From NCBI RefSeq assembly GCF_018320785.1, contig NC_054877.1, forward strand, positions 19,884,329 through 19,948,328: a stretch of DNA of 64,000 nt. Reading direction: 5' to 3'. Each line of letters begins with the position of its first letter. The stretch's first letter is position 1. Made by a program: the position numbers and the translations under genes. The stretch comes from Cheilinus undulatus (lineage: Eukaryota > Chordata > Actinopteri > Labriformes > Labridae). The notes under the pieces are model-generated. The model searched no databases and was not told the DNA's origin. It saw only the letters and a program-made list of their open reading frames with translations. Positions 11,301-23,590 of this stretch are shown here, in pieces.

Positions 11301-12048
11301 TGGTGCTGCTGTTTGGGAAATCGAGCAGACCATCAGAGACGCTCAGAGACTCCAGCCTGACCCTGGTACCGGACCTCCTAATTGCCTCTTCATCCCAGAC
11401 TCGGTCCGCTCTCCTGTGCTCCATTGGGCCCACTCATCCAAACTCACCTGCCATCCAGGGTTTCAGAGAACCCTCGGCTTTCTCCAGCAAAGCTTCTGGT
11501 GGCCTGGCATGACTAAGGACACCCGTGAGTTTGTGGCTGCCTGCTCAGTCTGTGCCCGAGGTAAATCGTCCCATCAACCTCCAGCTGGCTTGTTGCGCCC
11601 CCTATCCACCCCTAACCGTCCCTGGTCCCATATAGCCTTGGACTTTGTTACTGGCTTACCTCCTTCAGATGGAAACACTGTCATCCTCACCATAGTCGAC
11701 CGGTTCTCCAAAAGCGTCCATTATATCCCTCTCCCCAAACTCCCCACTGCCCTGGAAACAGCTCATCTGTTGGTTCTTCACGTCGTCAGACTCCGTGGTA
11801 TCCCCTGTGACCTCGTTTAAGACCGAGGACCCCAGTTTGTTTCACGTGTTTGGAAGGAGTTTTGTAAGGAGCTCGGCGCAACAGTCAGTCTGTCCTCAGG
11901 TTACCACCCTCAGTTACAGCCAGACCCCGCCAAAATTAAGGCAGTGACAGATTGGCCCATCCCTACCAACCGCAAGGAGCTTCAGAGGTTTCTGGGCTTT
12001 GCCAACTTCTACAGGAGGTTCATTCGTGACTATAGCAGGGTAGCAGCC
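7828..12048 (+). mobile_element. Gypsy-class (Ty3-like) LTR retrotransposon, incomplete and broken
   Basis: A virus-like fossil. One 5' LTR with TG...CA ends (7828-8340, 513 bp) is followed by gag (about 8358-9380) with a CCHC zinc knuckle ([14 protein letters not shown]). The pol part follows: aspartic protease with [12 protein letters not shown] (about 9490), reverse transcriptase with YLDDILIF (about 10440), RNase H (about 10870-11230), and an integrase zinc region plus part of the core (about 11400-11900). No 3' LTR is seen and the integrase end is missing. I count roughly three breaks besides that loss. A 138-bp part of the RT region (10603-10740) recurs at the right margin (11911-12048). 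Long stretches are open, and it inserted into an already duplicated hAT copy, so it is probably fairly young. Confidence 0.9.
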
Positions 12049-12916
12049 TAACATAAGCAGAGTTATGTTAAGACATGCACAAGTATGCATGAAAATTGGC
12101 ACACAACAAAACTGTTAGTGTTACTATGTTTGCAGTATCCAACTGTTATTATGTTTATGGGTTTATTGCATTAACAACTGCATATTTTTATTACATTTGT
12201 GGTTTATTACAGATGTGGGTGTACTTTAAATCATAATAGCTATCTTTTACCACTAATATGCAGACAATACACTGCTGGATGTTACCCATCTTGTAACCAG
12301 GGGTGCGTATATTTAAACGGTCAAATTCATTTATCAAATTATCTGGCGCGATATTTATGAGTCATTTAGACTAATTACCTATAATCTTCTGCAATGCTCT
12401 TTTAAACTGTGATGATCCTCCCACCACTAGAAGCCACTGTTGCTTCAGGGAATGGCCGCTGCCTACCTGTCTGAGCTTTCCCCGCACTTCACCAGATGTA
12501 AATATGAGAAGCTTAGCAGTTAGTAGTAGAAGCTGCACAATATGACTATTTTTTAAGTCCTAATAAATTAAATTGGTATGTAGGCTGGCGATGGTTGAAC
12601 TCACTTACAACAATTCAACCTAAGTGAAAAGGTCCCATATCATAGCACGATATTAATCTGCAAAGAGGAACGAAGGCTGGCAGAGCTAGCTGCTAGTGTT
12701 AGCAGCCATGATGTGAGTCTGATATACTCTGTACAGCATGGCTAACACAGTGACCCTGTGATGAACTTGTATGTTTCCTAAGTGTTTTCTTCTCTTTGGA
12801 CTAGTTGGTCAAACGCAATTTGAATGAGTGTTTAGCTGAATGGAGAAACAGACGCATAGGAACATCCTTACCTGTCACCCCAGGGTTTAGATCATTTACT
12901 CTAATGCTATCATATA
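12049..12916. other. Spacer without recognisable gene
   Basis: Begins abruptly after the repeated RT segment of the LTR element. I see no coding exon and no clear element in it. The right half of the hAT copy interrupted at 7827 is not present. Confidence 0.5.
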
Positions 12917-12924
12917 CATTAGCT

Positions 12925-13680
12925 CACTGATTCTCAAAGTGGTGGTCAGGACCCCATTGGGGGGTTGTGAGACACTGAGAGGGGGGTCAATGCCTTAAAA
13001 AAAACTTGAATATTTTTTTTATTACACATTTGCCACTTTACACCAATTTTGCCAAATTTTCAACTGTTTTCATCACTTTTTCCCACCAATTGTAACACAG
13101 TTTTTGCCCATTAAAACCCATGATTTGTCCATATCAAACCCCTTTCCACCAAATTTTTTCTGCCTGTTTTTGCCCCTTACAACCAAATTTTGTTACTTTC
13201 TGCCTATTGTTGCCTCTGTTGACCCATGTTGATGTCTTTTTAATCCCCTTTTACCAATTTTCATGCCTGTTTTTTCCACGTTAACCCATTTTTGCCATTG
13301 ATTGCTTATTTTTTGCCACTTCTAACTCATTTATGCTGGTTTTGAAATCCTATTTCGTCACCTTTACTTTACTTTGTTTAAGCAAAGGGATTTACATAAG
13401 AAGACTACTTACTATAGCACAATAGAATTAAAAATTGTTTATTAGATAAGAGTGGTTATTATTCATGTTAAAAATATAGATATCACACCTTAACTTTACA
13501 ATGGACTATGATTTTGCTGACCTCCCTGGTCCCCTAGTTTGGTTGAGCCCCAGAAAGCTCTCCCATTTATTCCCCCTTGTGGGCAGCTTTGTCTGCACAT
13601 GACTATTCTTGATCATTCATGGCTGTGTCTCTGGCACCTTTATTTTGGGGGTCACGGGCTGAGAAGGTTAAAAATCACTG
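12925..13680. mobile_element. hAT-type non-autonomous element
   Basis: The left end reads CACTGATTCTCAAAGTGGTGGT and the right end, on the other strand, CAGTGATTTTTAACCTTCTC. These are the well known fish and mammalian hAT end pattern (CAGTGGTTCTCAAC...). Flanking octamers CATTAGCT (12917-12924) and CATGAGGT (13681-13688) agree at 6 of 8 bases. The interior is made of many degenerate repeats of 'ttttgcc...ttaaccca'-type sequence and encodes nothing. Confidence 0.7.
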
Positions 13681-13688
13681 CATGAGGT

Positions 13689-15050
13689 AACAAAACCTTT
13701 TAAGCTTACTGGAGGCAAATTGGCAATAATTATTTTTGGTCAGACTTATTTCTCCAGGCCATCTGTGTGCAAATTTGGTCTACTAATCAACAACACACAA
13801 CTCTGGGAGTCACATTTGATATAGATATCTGTTTTGATGCTCATAATAACAATACTGTGCAGTCCTTTATCCAAGTTTTACAATAAGATTTGTCCCGTTG
13901 ATTCCCGTTGAGTTGTTCATTTTTTAATATAACTTTCTCATAGCGAGAATTGTACTGCACTTTTAAATGGTTTTGGTCAGAGCTCCCTCCACAGACTCCA
14001 AAAGGGCGAGTCAGCACATTATGTAACGCTTTATTTGAGATATCAAATGGTGATCAGGTTCTGAAGTTAAAGCTCCTCTGGCTATCATTTTTTGCTGAAT
14101 CATTACAAACTAAGATAACCTGATGCCAGTATGGCTGCTCTTACTTAATCCTCACTTTGAACCCATCCAGTGAGTTAAACCCAGACAATGAGTGCATATT
14201 AAATGCTCTCCACACTCTTGTTTTACAACAAGCCTTTTAGAGACAAGGATTATCAATGGTTGGTGACTTTCAGAACATGTACATGCACAGTAAAGTTGAG
14301 TTTACAGCGGTGGTGTTTATTTATTGATGGTAGAATGTCTGCCTCTGCTACAGTAGATGGTAATATGTCCCCTTCCAGCTGCTTTCAAGGGACTGTCTTC
14401 GTGTTGACCATGCTAACAAGTAAGCAAGCAGAAAACCAGTTTTATGTTGGACAGTGAGAATAAGGACAAACTTTACAGCTTTGAACATTTGTACACACAA
14501 TTTAATTGGTGTTCCTTAAAATTTTGTTTAAAAAATGTTTTTCCGGGTGCTGCTGTTATTGTGATTGTTCTGAGTCACTGAAGACCGGGCTATTTTGGTC
14601 TGCTCTGTGTCTTGATTTGAGTGTTTCTTTGTTTATTGGTGCATTATTGTATTTTCATGGCAGAGTCTGATAATGTAATCAGGATGACAAAAACACTACT
14701 GTTCTATCTCAAGTTTCTGTTTCTGTTCATATGAGCAGACTCAAAGAATCTGGGGATAAATTAAAATTTGAATAATGTCAGTAGTTCTATATGCAATTAT
14801 CGACAGCCTTAACTTAATAATAGTGTATATTCTAAAAATAATCAGAATACTTTTGTTGACCAGAAGCCTGTCCTGACTGTGCAAACTTGGAGTGGATAAG
14901 CTTATCATCAGCATTTTTTCTCTTGACACATGAGTTGGGGGTTAACCAGATATTAAGATAGTCATTGCACACAGACAGTCTCAAGAACATAAAACATGTT
15001 TGTAAGAGTTTTGGCCAATGCCAAACAGCTTATTCTGCTGTTGTTATTGA
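13689..15050. other. Spacer with a possible LINE RT remnant
   Basis: Around 13790-13880 the plus strand reads LGVTFDIDICFDAHNNNTVQ. This resembles the LINE reverse-transcriptase segment LGVTFDPDLSFDAHIK found in fish L2/Rex elements. The rest shows no gene. Confidence 0.45.
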
Positions 15051-15059
15051 CTCTTTTTT

Positions 15060-16090
15060 GAGCTTCTGGTACTCTCAGGTGCTGACAATCAGGTGCCCAT
15101 CAGCACCTCGTAGCATGGGCCCTGCTACAGTGGTCAGTAGGTGTCTGCTACAAGAATCAGCATGCCCCGTTTGACTGATCTGGATAGGGCCTGTGTGATA
15201 GGGCAACTTCAAGCAGGTGTTCCACAAAAACCAAGCTGCAACAATATTTGTAGTGAGCCCTAGTACCATCTCCAAACTGAAGGCCAAGTTACACATAATG
15301 GGGGATGTCAGAGAGGCATGCAAAGTGGGCAGCCCAAGAAGATGCCACCCCAAGAGGACCTTTTCCTCACCCTGTTAGCACTTACGAACCGTACGCTGTC
15401 TTCTGTAGATTTACATTCAAGGTTTGCAGGACGATATGACTGACAGCTCTACCCAGACATCCTGGAACAGACTGCACATCTCTAATCTCACAGGGCTGCC
15501 AGGAGGCCTGCCATGGCTACCCTTCACTGTCAGGTCTGTTTGCCCTACTGTCGGCAACACATGCACTCTAACCTGAACATGTGGAGGATTGTCATGTTCA
15601 GCGACATCCCCAGATTCTGCCTACGGCAGTTGGATAGTAGGGTCAAAGTGATTAGGAGATGAAGAGAATACTATGCTGATTGCTGCACCGATAGAGTAAC
15701 ATCTTTTGGTGGAGGCAGTGTGATGGTGTGGGACGGCATCTTCCTCACTGGAAAAACAAGGCTTGTCCTCATTGGGGGCAATCTCAATGGCAATCACTCA
15801 GTGGCAATCCCATATCTCCACAGTCTGGGACCAGACTTTATCCTCCAAGATGACAAGGCTCAACCCCACAGAGCAGGGTTTATCAGAGACTACCTCTAGA
15901 ATTTGGGAGTGGAGAGGATGGAATGGCCTGCCAGCAGCCCTGACCCCAGCCCCATTGGGATCAGCTTGGGTACCAGAGTGACCAACACAACCACATTGGC
16001 TGACTTGCGACAAATGCTGGTTGAAGAATGGGATGCCATCCAGGGCTTACCAGGCTGGTGACCAGCATGAGCAGGAGTTGCCAGGCTGCT
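15060..16090 (+). mobile_element. Decayed Tc1-like transposon with transposase remains
   Basis: Translated in shifting frames, the plus strand keeps clear Tc1 transposase blocks: MFSDIPRFCLRQLDSRV (first catalytic Asp, with the usual following Glu replaced), RVTSFGGGSVMVWDGI, FILQDDKAQPHRAGF (second Asp region) and SSPDPSPIGISLG, where the family has SPDLNPIEHLW, so the third acidic residue is lost. Several stops and frameshifts separate the blocks, so it cannot encode an active enzyme. I did not identify the terminal inverted repeats. It belongs to a different Tc1 family from the copies at 24453 and 61263. Confidence 0.75.
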
Positions 16091-16918
16091 GTGGCTGTAG
16101 ATGGTTTTTCATATCACTCATTTACTACTGACCATTCGTTAAATGAATATATGTCTTGTTTCTTCAGACTTTAACCATCCAATCCACCAAACAACACCAA
16201 ATAAGAGTCAACGGCAGAATAAGCTGTTTGGCATTAGCAGGGAAGATCTGGCACATTTTTCATGGGTGCCACCCTCACACGCAGCTCTGCTGCTCATCAC
16301 ACAAATGCATGTTCCTTACAAATGTGACATCATTTAAAAGGGAAATGAACAGACTTTCCAGTGGTATAAGATTTATTGCCAAGAAACACTGTTACAACAA
16401 AGAAATTAACTACCAAACACAAATTTCCTAACTTTAGTTTAGGTAAGTTTAGATAATGTAGATGGAGACTGAAATTCAGTTGGATATATACAATTTAGTC
16501 AGACCACACTGGACTATGTGTTATGCACACACTCCACAGTCGCTGCACAGGGCTTTGATTCAGAAGTTGAATAACATAAATGCACAAAATGTTATTGTCT
16601 CCTGTCAGTTATCCCCATAAGGTAGGGCCATGGCATCGTCATGGCATCATATTTGTACTAAAAGAAAAGCATAGGGAGAATGAAGCTGTAAAGTTGGTCA
16701 GGTTTTTTTTTTTTACCACTGACTTACAGCTGCTTAACCGCTTGCTTACTTGTTAGCAAAGTCAACATGAAGAAGATCCATGACTGTTATATGGCTACCT
16801 ATGAGTGGAGTTGCACATTCACTAAATGAATTTTACTATTGTGCATGTGTATTGGGACAGTGACAGTAGTCTAGTCACTGCCTTATTGAGTTAAAAATTT
16901 AGCTCAACCTTGCTGTGT
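16091..16918. other. Spacer without recognisable gene
   Basis: No coding exon seen. The reading frames at 16143-16431 have no recognisable domain and no supporting splice context. Confidence 0.45.
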
Positions 16919-19016
16919 ATGTACACCACGTTCCAAATTGGATTTTACTTTCATAAACATTCAGTTTTTTGTTTGTCAATTAAACTCATGGACAGTATTG
17001 TTTTTCAGGGCTCTTTGACTCACTGAAATAAATCTCAGACACCTGTGATCATTATTTTGCCAGATGAGCCCAATTAAAGGAAAACTACTTAAGAAGGATG
17101 TTCTAGATTATTAAGCAGACCACAGGTTTCAAGCAATATGGGAAAGAAAAAGGATCTCTCTCTGTCCCTGAAAGTGTCAAATATTGCAATGCCTTGGACA
17201 AGGTATGAAAACATTAGATATTTCTTGAAAACTTAAGCGTAATCATTGTACTGTGAAGAAATTTGGTTGCTGGTATGGAGCCTTTATCAGGTTTGTGCAG
17301 ATAAAGGCATGATGAGGAAGGTTTCTGCCAGACAAATTCTTCTGATTAAGAGAGCAGCTGCTAGAATGCCATTACAAAGCAGCAAACAGGTATTTGAAGC
17401 TGCTGGTGCCTCTGGAGTCCCACAAACCTCAAGGTGTGGGATCTTCTAGAGGCTTGCAGTCATGCATAAACCTACTATTCGACCACCCTTAACCAATGCT
17501 CACAAGCAGACACGGTTGCAGTGGGCCCAGAAATACATGAAGACTCATTTTCAAACAGTCTTGTTTACTGATGAGTGCCTGGATAGTCCAGATAAAGGGA
17601 GTAGTGGATGGTTGGTGGATGGCCACCAAGTCTCAACAAGGCTGTGACGTCAACAAGGAGGTGGCGGAGTCATGTTTTGGGCCAGAATCATGTGGAGAGA
17701 GTTGGTAGGCCCCTTTAGGGTCCCTCAAGGTGTGGAAATGACTTCAGCAAAGTATATAGAGTTTTTGATTGACCACTTTCTTCCATGGTTAAAAAAGAAG
17801 AACCATGCCTTCAGTAGCAAAATTATCTTTATGCATGACAATGCTTCATCTCATGCTGCAAAGAATACCTCTGTGTCATTGGCTGCTATGGGCACAAAAG
17901 GAGAGAAATTCATGGTGTGGCCCTCATCCTCCTTGACCTCAACCCTACTGAGAACCTTTGGAGCATCCTCAAGCTAAAGATCTATGAGGATGGAAGACCA
18001 TAGACTGTAGAAAGAATTGGACAAACCCCGTGTGACGTCAGTCGTCTGCTTACAATAAGCGGACTCAAATGGCTCTTAAAGCCAATCCGTGGAGGCTTCC
18101 ATATTGAAATCGCGGTCTCATCCGAACTTTGGATTAGCCTAACGGCCCACCCACTAAGCGCGACTTCCTGTCAGTCTGCCAGCTAGCATTGGGGTTGACA
18201 GAAACGGAGCCTCTGCCTACCGAACTATCTGTCAATCAAATGAGACGCTTTCATCCTAAATATAATCCAAACGATCGTGGTACAAAAAAATTCACCCCCC
18301 CCGTACAGTGGGAGCACAATAAGACGCTAGCTAATGAGACATGTTTGGTGTTTTGAACCAGGCTGTAAACCAGTTTATTTTGTGTGTCAAAACCGGCTGT
18401 TTAACATGTGTGCAGACGGGACTTCCGGTGTTCCTGCAGCCAGCCTCAAGTGGACACTCGCCATATAGCATTTTTTTGCACTTCTGCATCAGCTTCATTT
18501 TTCAGGACCAAAGGTTGCCGCTTGTGGGCAACCTTCAGGCAACCTTGTGGGCAGCCAGTTCACATCTAAACAGCAGCTCTGGGAGGCTATTCTGACACCT
18601 TGCAAAGAAATTCAAGCAGAAACTCTCAAAGACATGTACAATAGATGCAAGAACTGTGAGGGTGATATCAAAGAAGTGGTCATATGTTATCATGTTACTT
18701 GGCCTGTTAAGATGTTTTCGATTAAAATAGCATTGATTTCAGTAAATATGACCTCCTTATGCTGAAAATTCAACAAATGGCCATTTTCAGGTCTTTACAA
18801 TCTATGAAATGTTTTGAAAATGTTGTGTATAACCATTTGGAAAAGTGCATTTTGAGTTTTTTATTTTTGAAAAAAAAAAATTGTTATTGGGAGGTTTGTT
18901 CAATAAAATTTGAATTATGCTCTGTTGATGAGTTGAAAATTATACTGACTATCATTTGCATTGATTATTTAGAATATAAATTATTTATAATTTGCAAAAT
19001 AATTTGGAAACAGCCC
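16919..19016 (+). mobile_element. Mariner/Tc1-class transposon, interrupted by another repeat
   Basis: Imperfect inverted ends GTTCCAAATT (about 16931) and GTTTCCAAATTATTTTGC (minus strand, about 19010) enclose transposase remains. These start at 17138 (MGKKKDLSL) and include KVSARQILLIKRAAARMP, LFTDECLDSPDK (first Asp), GGGVMFWARIMWRELVGPFR, FMHDNASSHAAKNTS (second Asp) and a shifted LTSTLLRTFGASS where the third acidic block belongs. Stops and frameshifts make it dead. The final transposase part (FTSKQQLWEAILTPCKEI) appears at about 18550, after a ~550-bp foreign insertion at about 17996-18545. Without it the element is about 1.55 kb. Confidence 0.75.
17996..18545. mobile_element. Unnamed dispersed repeat nested in the mariner copy
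   Basis: This segment interrupts the mariner transposase between 'atctatgaggatgga' and 'cagttcacatctaaacagca'. It begins near 'ccatagactgtagaaagaattgg' and contains 'cagccagcctcaagtggacac' and 'ttcatttttcaggacc', strings I associate with a common teleost dispersed repeat whose class I cannot name. No coding capacity is seen. Exact edges and target duplication are uncertain by a few bases. Confidence 0.55.
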
Positions 19017-19204
19017 CCTACCATAGATGGATGTTTCTGGGACTAAATGAGTGCTTCCAGCTACATTGATGTAGGGTTACTCTAGACAGGCTGATAAAAA
19101 ATACCTGTGGACCAACATGAATGGATGGGTTTTTAAAAGTCTCCCCCAAGGCAGAAATTACCCAACCCAGTAAATTTCTTTTCAAAGAAGGGGGGAGCAG
19201 TGAC

Positions 19205-19375
19205 TTGCCTTTAGTTTCTTAATAGAAGTCCATAGTGTAGGTGGCAGTCAGAACTGAAAGTCTGAGGCACTCTGATATAATAAAAATCTTTAATTCAAAC
19301 AGGGATGTCAACGTGTTTCGACTTCAGATAGTCTTCATCAGGACATAATGAGCAGATGAGACACACATGCTTAAG
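19205..19375 (-). mobile_element. Tail of a Penelope-like element with hammerhead-like core (tentative)
   Basis: On the minus strand the sequence contains CTGATGA (19341-19335), a short stem GACT...AGTC, then GAAAC (19319-19315). This is the order and spacing of the hammerhead ribozyme core found in Penelope-like retroelements. It is followed by an A/T-rich segment typical of their ends. No reverse transcriptase is recognisable nearby. The required base before the cleavage site could not be placed with certainty, so activity is not claimed. Confidence 0.4.
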
Positions 19376-19376
19376 T

Positions 19377-19407
<31 letters not shown>

Positions 19408-19410
19408 GGG
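19377..19410. repeat. Homopolymer tract A23-G11
   Basis: An uninterrupted run of 23 A followed by 11 G on the plus strand. Either part could be mis-sized in the assembly. Confidence 0.95.
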
Positions 19411-21290
19411 CATCATATGACAAAATCCCATGACAAAAAGGTCACCACAACATATAAAAGCTCTTATTGGAATAGTGGTATGAATAGTTCATGATGACAT
19501 ATCACATTAAGGGCTTCGTAGGTTTAAGTGAGGAAAAGTCACCACAAAATGAATTCAGTGCAAAATATGTCAAAATTACATCAAACATGGACTCAGTAAA
19601 ATGACAGCAAGGTTACTGGAGTTTAGCATAGTATCACTTGTTACAAAAGGTCAAAAAACACTTCAGTAGAGGATAAGCCTAAACAGTAAATGACGATAGC
19701 TTACAGTAAATTCCTTGTCCCATATTCACTGAACTCTGAGGAAAAATTGGTGGAGTTCCTCTTTAATCTCACTGATCACACATTAACCTCTATTGATTTC
19801 ATTCGGAGAACTCACTGAGGGGTGCACTAATGACTCAGGTCAACATCCAGAATCTGTAACTGTCTTATGCAACAGACAAAAAAAAAAAAAAAACAACCCT
19901 CAAACAAGGCAGGTCTGACCATTTCTGTCCCCATTACCTCATTCACCTTCTATAGGAGTCATAAATCACAAGTGGAGTGAATGCAGGTCGTTCTCTGCTC
20001 TAAAGTTGAAGCATTAAAAACGATCCTCAGAAGTTTGAGGAGTTTGTTTCTGTTAGTATTATCTGTATAGATTGTTATTTCAGCTGGGTTTGAAAAGCTA
20101 TTATAACCTCAGATAAACAAACTTCATCTGTTTGATGTCCACGGCAGAAATTGCTTTGTTTAAATGATTATTGATTGTGAGAATTTTTCAGTTCTTTATG
20201 TTTTGGTGTGAAGGAAACCTGTGAAGCTTTTTTGCCTGTATTAAAGGTATTTGAACATGGTTCTACGTAAGTAGGGAAACGTGGTCTGTCCTCTTGACTG
20301 TTGCTCCTCTACACCTCTTTTTGTCAGTAGGTGAAGTAACAGCCTCCATGTATTGTAGTATCCATGCAGGGAAACTGAGTCAGTGTCCTCATCTGTTTGT
20401 ACAGCTGCAGGACCTTTTCTTTCACCTTTGAACATTGCCCTGTACAGACACTGCTGCTAATATCAGTTGGAGCCTTCGTTCAAAGGGAAATATAAAACAT
20501 GAATTGAACTTTTATTGTGCTGACACATTCAGTTTTGTCTTTCAGTTCCCCCAAAAGGTTTGACTTGATTGTGACTAAGAGACAAATTGCCTAGACTACC
20601 CTGCCTGTTCTTTAATATGCTCAGTTTGCTTTGTGCTGAATGTTACCTGAAATTGTTGTTTAAGCCCACTTTTTTATCTTTTATTGCACGTATTTCTTTT
20701 TATTTCTACTGTTGTTATATTAACATATTCAAAAAGCAATTAAAGTCGGCCAATCTTCAGGAAATGGTGAAATTTCTGTTTTATAAACTGTCTTTACTTT
20801 TTTGCATGGCAGTATGATGGTTGTAAAATTATATTTTTTCAAAATGTTTACTTTTAAAGAATGGCTAGAGCTGTTGAGCACAATGGTAAGCTATGAGCGA
20901 GTAATTCATAGAGTGGCTGGGAGGACCTCTTTCTTGATGTGTGGGGCCCTTTTCTAACTCATTTGATGGATACTAAGGAATGAAGACGTTTAATCTGTTT
21001 AATATCCAAAATATACTCTATTGTCTGCTTGGATTTCCTAGGGTTTACATTTTGTTTATGTTTTTGTTTCTTTCTCCATTCTGGCTTAAGTTGAGCATTA
21101 CTGATAGAAAATGGACTTTCTCTTGTGCCAATTTGTACTTAACAGCTCGAAATGGACCTCTACGCTGCACTTATCACCAGAAAAGTTGAATATGAAGTGA
21201 ATGATTCCTAAACTTTACAAAACAGTTTTACCATTTTAACTGATTTACCTGGTGTGGTTAGAATGATATCACAAATTACTTACGACTAGG
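19411..21290. other. Spacer without recognisable gene
   Basis: AT-rich, no exon with supporting splice sites or known domain. Poly-A at 19879-19895. Confidence 0.5.
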
Positions 21291-21291
21291 C

Positions 21292-21420
21292 ACTCTCACA
21301 CATATGGCAAATTCAGAGCCTAATATGCATGTCTTTGGTGGTGGGAGGAAGCCGGGGTACCTGGAGAGCACACATGCACAGGGAAAAAATACAAACTCTG
21401 CATTGAAAGGCCCTCAACAG
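21292..21420. repeat. Dispersed vertebrate repeat fragment
   Basis: Contains 'cctaatatgcatgtctttggtggtgggaggaagccgg'-type sequence followed by 'tacctggagagcacacatgca' and 'aaatacaaactc'. This is the body of a very common fish repeat ('catgtctttgga...gtgggaggaagccggagtacc...gcaaactccacacag'). A second, longer piece of the same type is at 23300-23575. Confidence 0.6.
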
Positions 21421-22690
21421 GAACCTTCTAGATAACAGTGCCAGAAACTGCACTGATGTGCAGACCAGGGAATACACCTGTTAAATACTTAAAAAACCTA
21501 CATTTTTATGAATAGGTATACTTAAATTAGTATTAAATTACCTTGATAGATACAACTGTTTTAATTTTAATTCCTTAAAATTCTTCAGTTCATATACAGA
21601 AAGGGTTACCTCCACAGACTCCGCCATCTTTGATTTTTGCATGTTTCTACAGTACCACAAAAGGGACCAAATAATAGTTACTTGTCTTTTTAAATTCCAC
21701 CTATCGTCATGGTTACCACCAGAAGTGAGCATCACAATCTAGAATCTGAGAGCTAAATGTTGCTGATATTTCTAGTTCTACACATTGTGCCTTTAAAGCT
21801 CCTATGGGGAAGTTATTTTCATTGATTCTGGCACCCGAGCATTACATCGTATCCTGTGAATGTGTAATTTGTGTTCAGTGAAAATTTCATCTTTGCTGTG
21901 AAAAATGTAAAAAGATGGCAATTTCTGCAGCATGATGTAAATCCCTTCATGTGACTCCTACCCCACCAAACATTAAGACACATTAAAATAACTTTATAGA
22001 AATAACGTATGTCATTGCTGATGGATTTGTTTGTTTTTGCTGCTCATGTAGAGATATTATTTTTAATTTGGGCCTGTTTCATAACCGGATAAAATCTCCG
22101 GAGCTTTAAAGTAGTTATATTCATCCTTGTTTCTGCTATTCATGGTTTTTCATCAATCACTAATAGTTTTTTTTTTTATAAAGAGCTTTATCACTGTAGT
22201 CATCTATGCTCCAAAATAAAATTACAGATGTTATTGTTACAGGATAAAATAAATAAGAATAGCAGTAAAGCAACCTTAAAACAATAAATTAATAAATAAA
22301 CCAAAATTGTACATACACCTTTATCTTTAGACTGAAGATTTCTGTCATGATGTAAGTTTTCAATCCAAGATGACTATCTGCCCTTTCCACATCTCAAGTT
22401 AAACACCTGTCAGAGACTGTGGGCAGATGTGTTTTAAAGGCTCTCTAACATAATCATCATTAAAAAAAAGAGAAATACCTTTTGAGAGTAGAAGAACTTG
22501 TAGAAAAATTACTGAAGTACTTTGAAGATGTTCAGGATAGTTGTGAGGATGCAGTATTTACCTAAAGTTATGTTTCTGATACTATTACCCAGAACTTTTA
22601 GCTCCTGGATGTCATTTTGCAAGGAATACAAGAGTGCGCTGCTTCAATGCTGTCTGCATTTTCGTGGTAATCTAACAACCCACCCACCCA
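21421..22690. other. Spacer without recognisable gene
   Basis: No gene seen. About 21600-21795 shares loose features ('gccatctt', 'ttaaaggcacaatgtgta' on the minus strand) with 54880-55050, and both may belong to an unnamed short repeat family. Confidence 0.35.
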
Positions 22691-22696
22691 TTAATA

Positions 22697-23302
22697 ATGG
22701 GTGTAAAGTAACTAATTACATTTACTCAGATTACTGTAATTAAGTAGCTTTTTTGTGTTCTTGTACTTTTTTGAGTGTTTTTTAAAATTACTACTTTTAC
22801 TTTTACTGAAGTATATTTTGAGTGAAGTATTGTTAATTACATTTTAAGACACATTGATTAGGAGTACAATAATAAACACTAAAAGCCAAAACAAGGAGGT
22901 CCAAGCTTTCTGCCAACAACACGAAAACAACCAGTCGTTTGGCTTTCACAACTCATGATGGTCGCTACATGCACATAGCTAGAGAATGATTCCATATTTC
23001 TTCTCAAACATCTGTTGCACTGTACTTCAACTGAGATCAAACCTCATAATAAATAGCCTGGTTGGAGGTCCATATGTTCTTGATGTTACTGCACATTAAG
23101 GACAGGTCATTTTTCACTGCAGAAGCCCCTTGGGTGTAAAAGTAGTTACTCAGTACTCTGAGTAAATTTTAAATGACTTAACTTTTTACTTGTACTTGAA
23201 TAGATTAATAGACCAGTACTTTTACTTCTACTCAAGTAAATTTTAACCAGAGCAACTGTACTTTTACTTGACAACAGTAGTCTGGTACTTTTTCCACCTC
23301 TG
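22697..23302. mobile_element. hAT-type non-autonomous element
   Basis: The right end reads, on the minus strand, CAGAGGTGGAAAAAGTACC. The left end is a degenerate version (TGGGTGTAAAGTAACTAATTA). Both ends carry the TACTTTTACTT(G/C)A-rich subterminal sequence shared with the copies at 42629 and 52975. No target duplication is evident and no protein is encoded. Confidence 0.65.
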
Positions 23303-23590
23303 CCCCTTGTCTATACCACTTTTCCAGTTTGGGGTTATGGAGCATTGAAGCCAATCCAAACTGTTGCTTGGGCAAGGAGTGGGCACATCTTAGACTGTCA
23401 CCTGTCATCCTCAGGGCTGACAAACAACCAGTCACACTTAACAGGCAATTTTGAGTCACCAGGTACCCTGGCAGATTGTCTTTAGACTGTAGAATGAAGC
23501 TGGAGAACCTGCAGAGAGCCAACCCATGCAACATGCAAAGTCGACATAGAAAGACCCTGTCCAGTAAACGAACTCAGGAACGTTTATACA
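23303..23590. repeat. Dispersed vertebrate repeat fragment
   Basis: Recognisable strings include 'ggagcattgaagccaatcc', 'gacaatttt/ggcaattttgagtcacc' and 'gaagctggagaacctgcaga', with '...atgcaaagt'. This is the same dispersed repeat as at 21292 and it preserves more of it. No coding content. Confidence 0.6.

Noticed and set aside
12049-12916. Right half of the hAT copy cut by the LTR element
   Set aside because: Compared with 1315-2032, no matching sequence is found after the LTR element, so the right flank is not the expected one.
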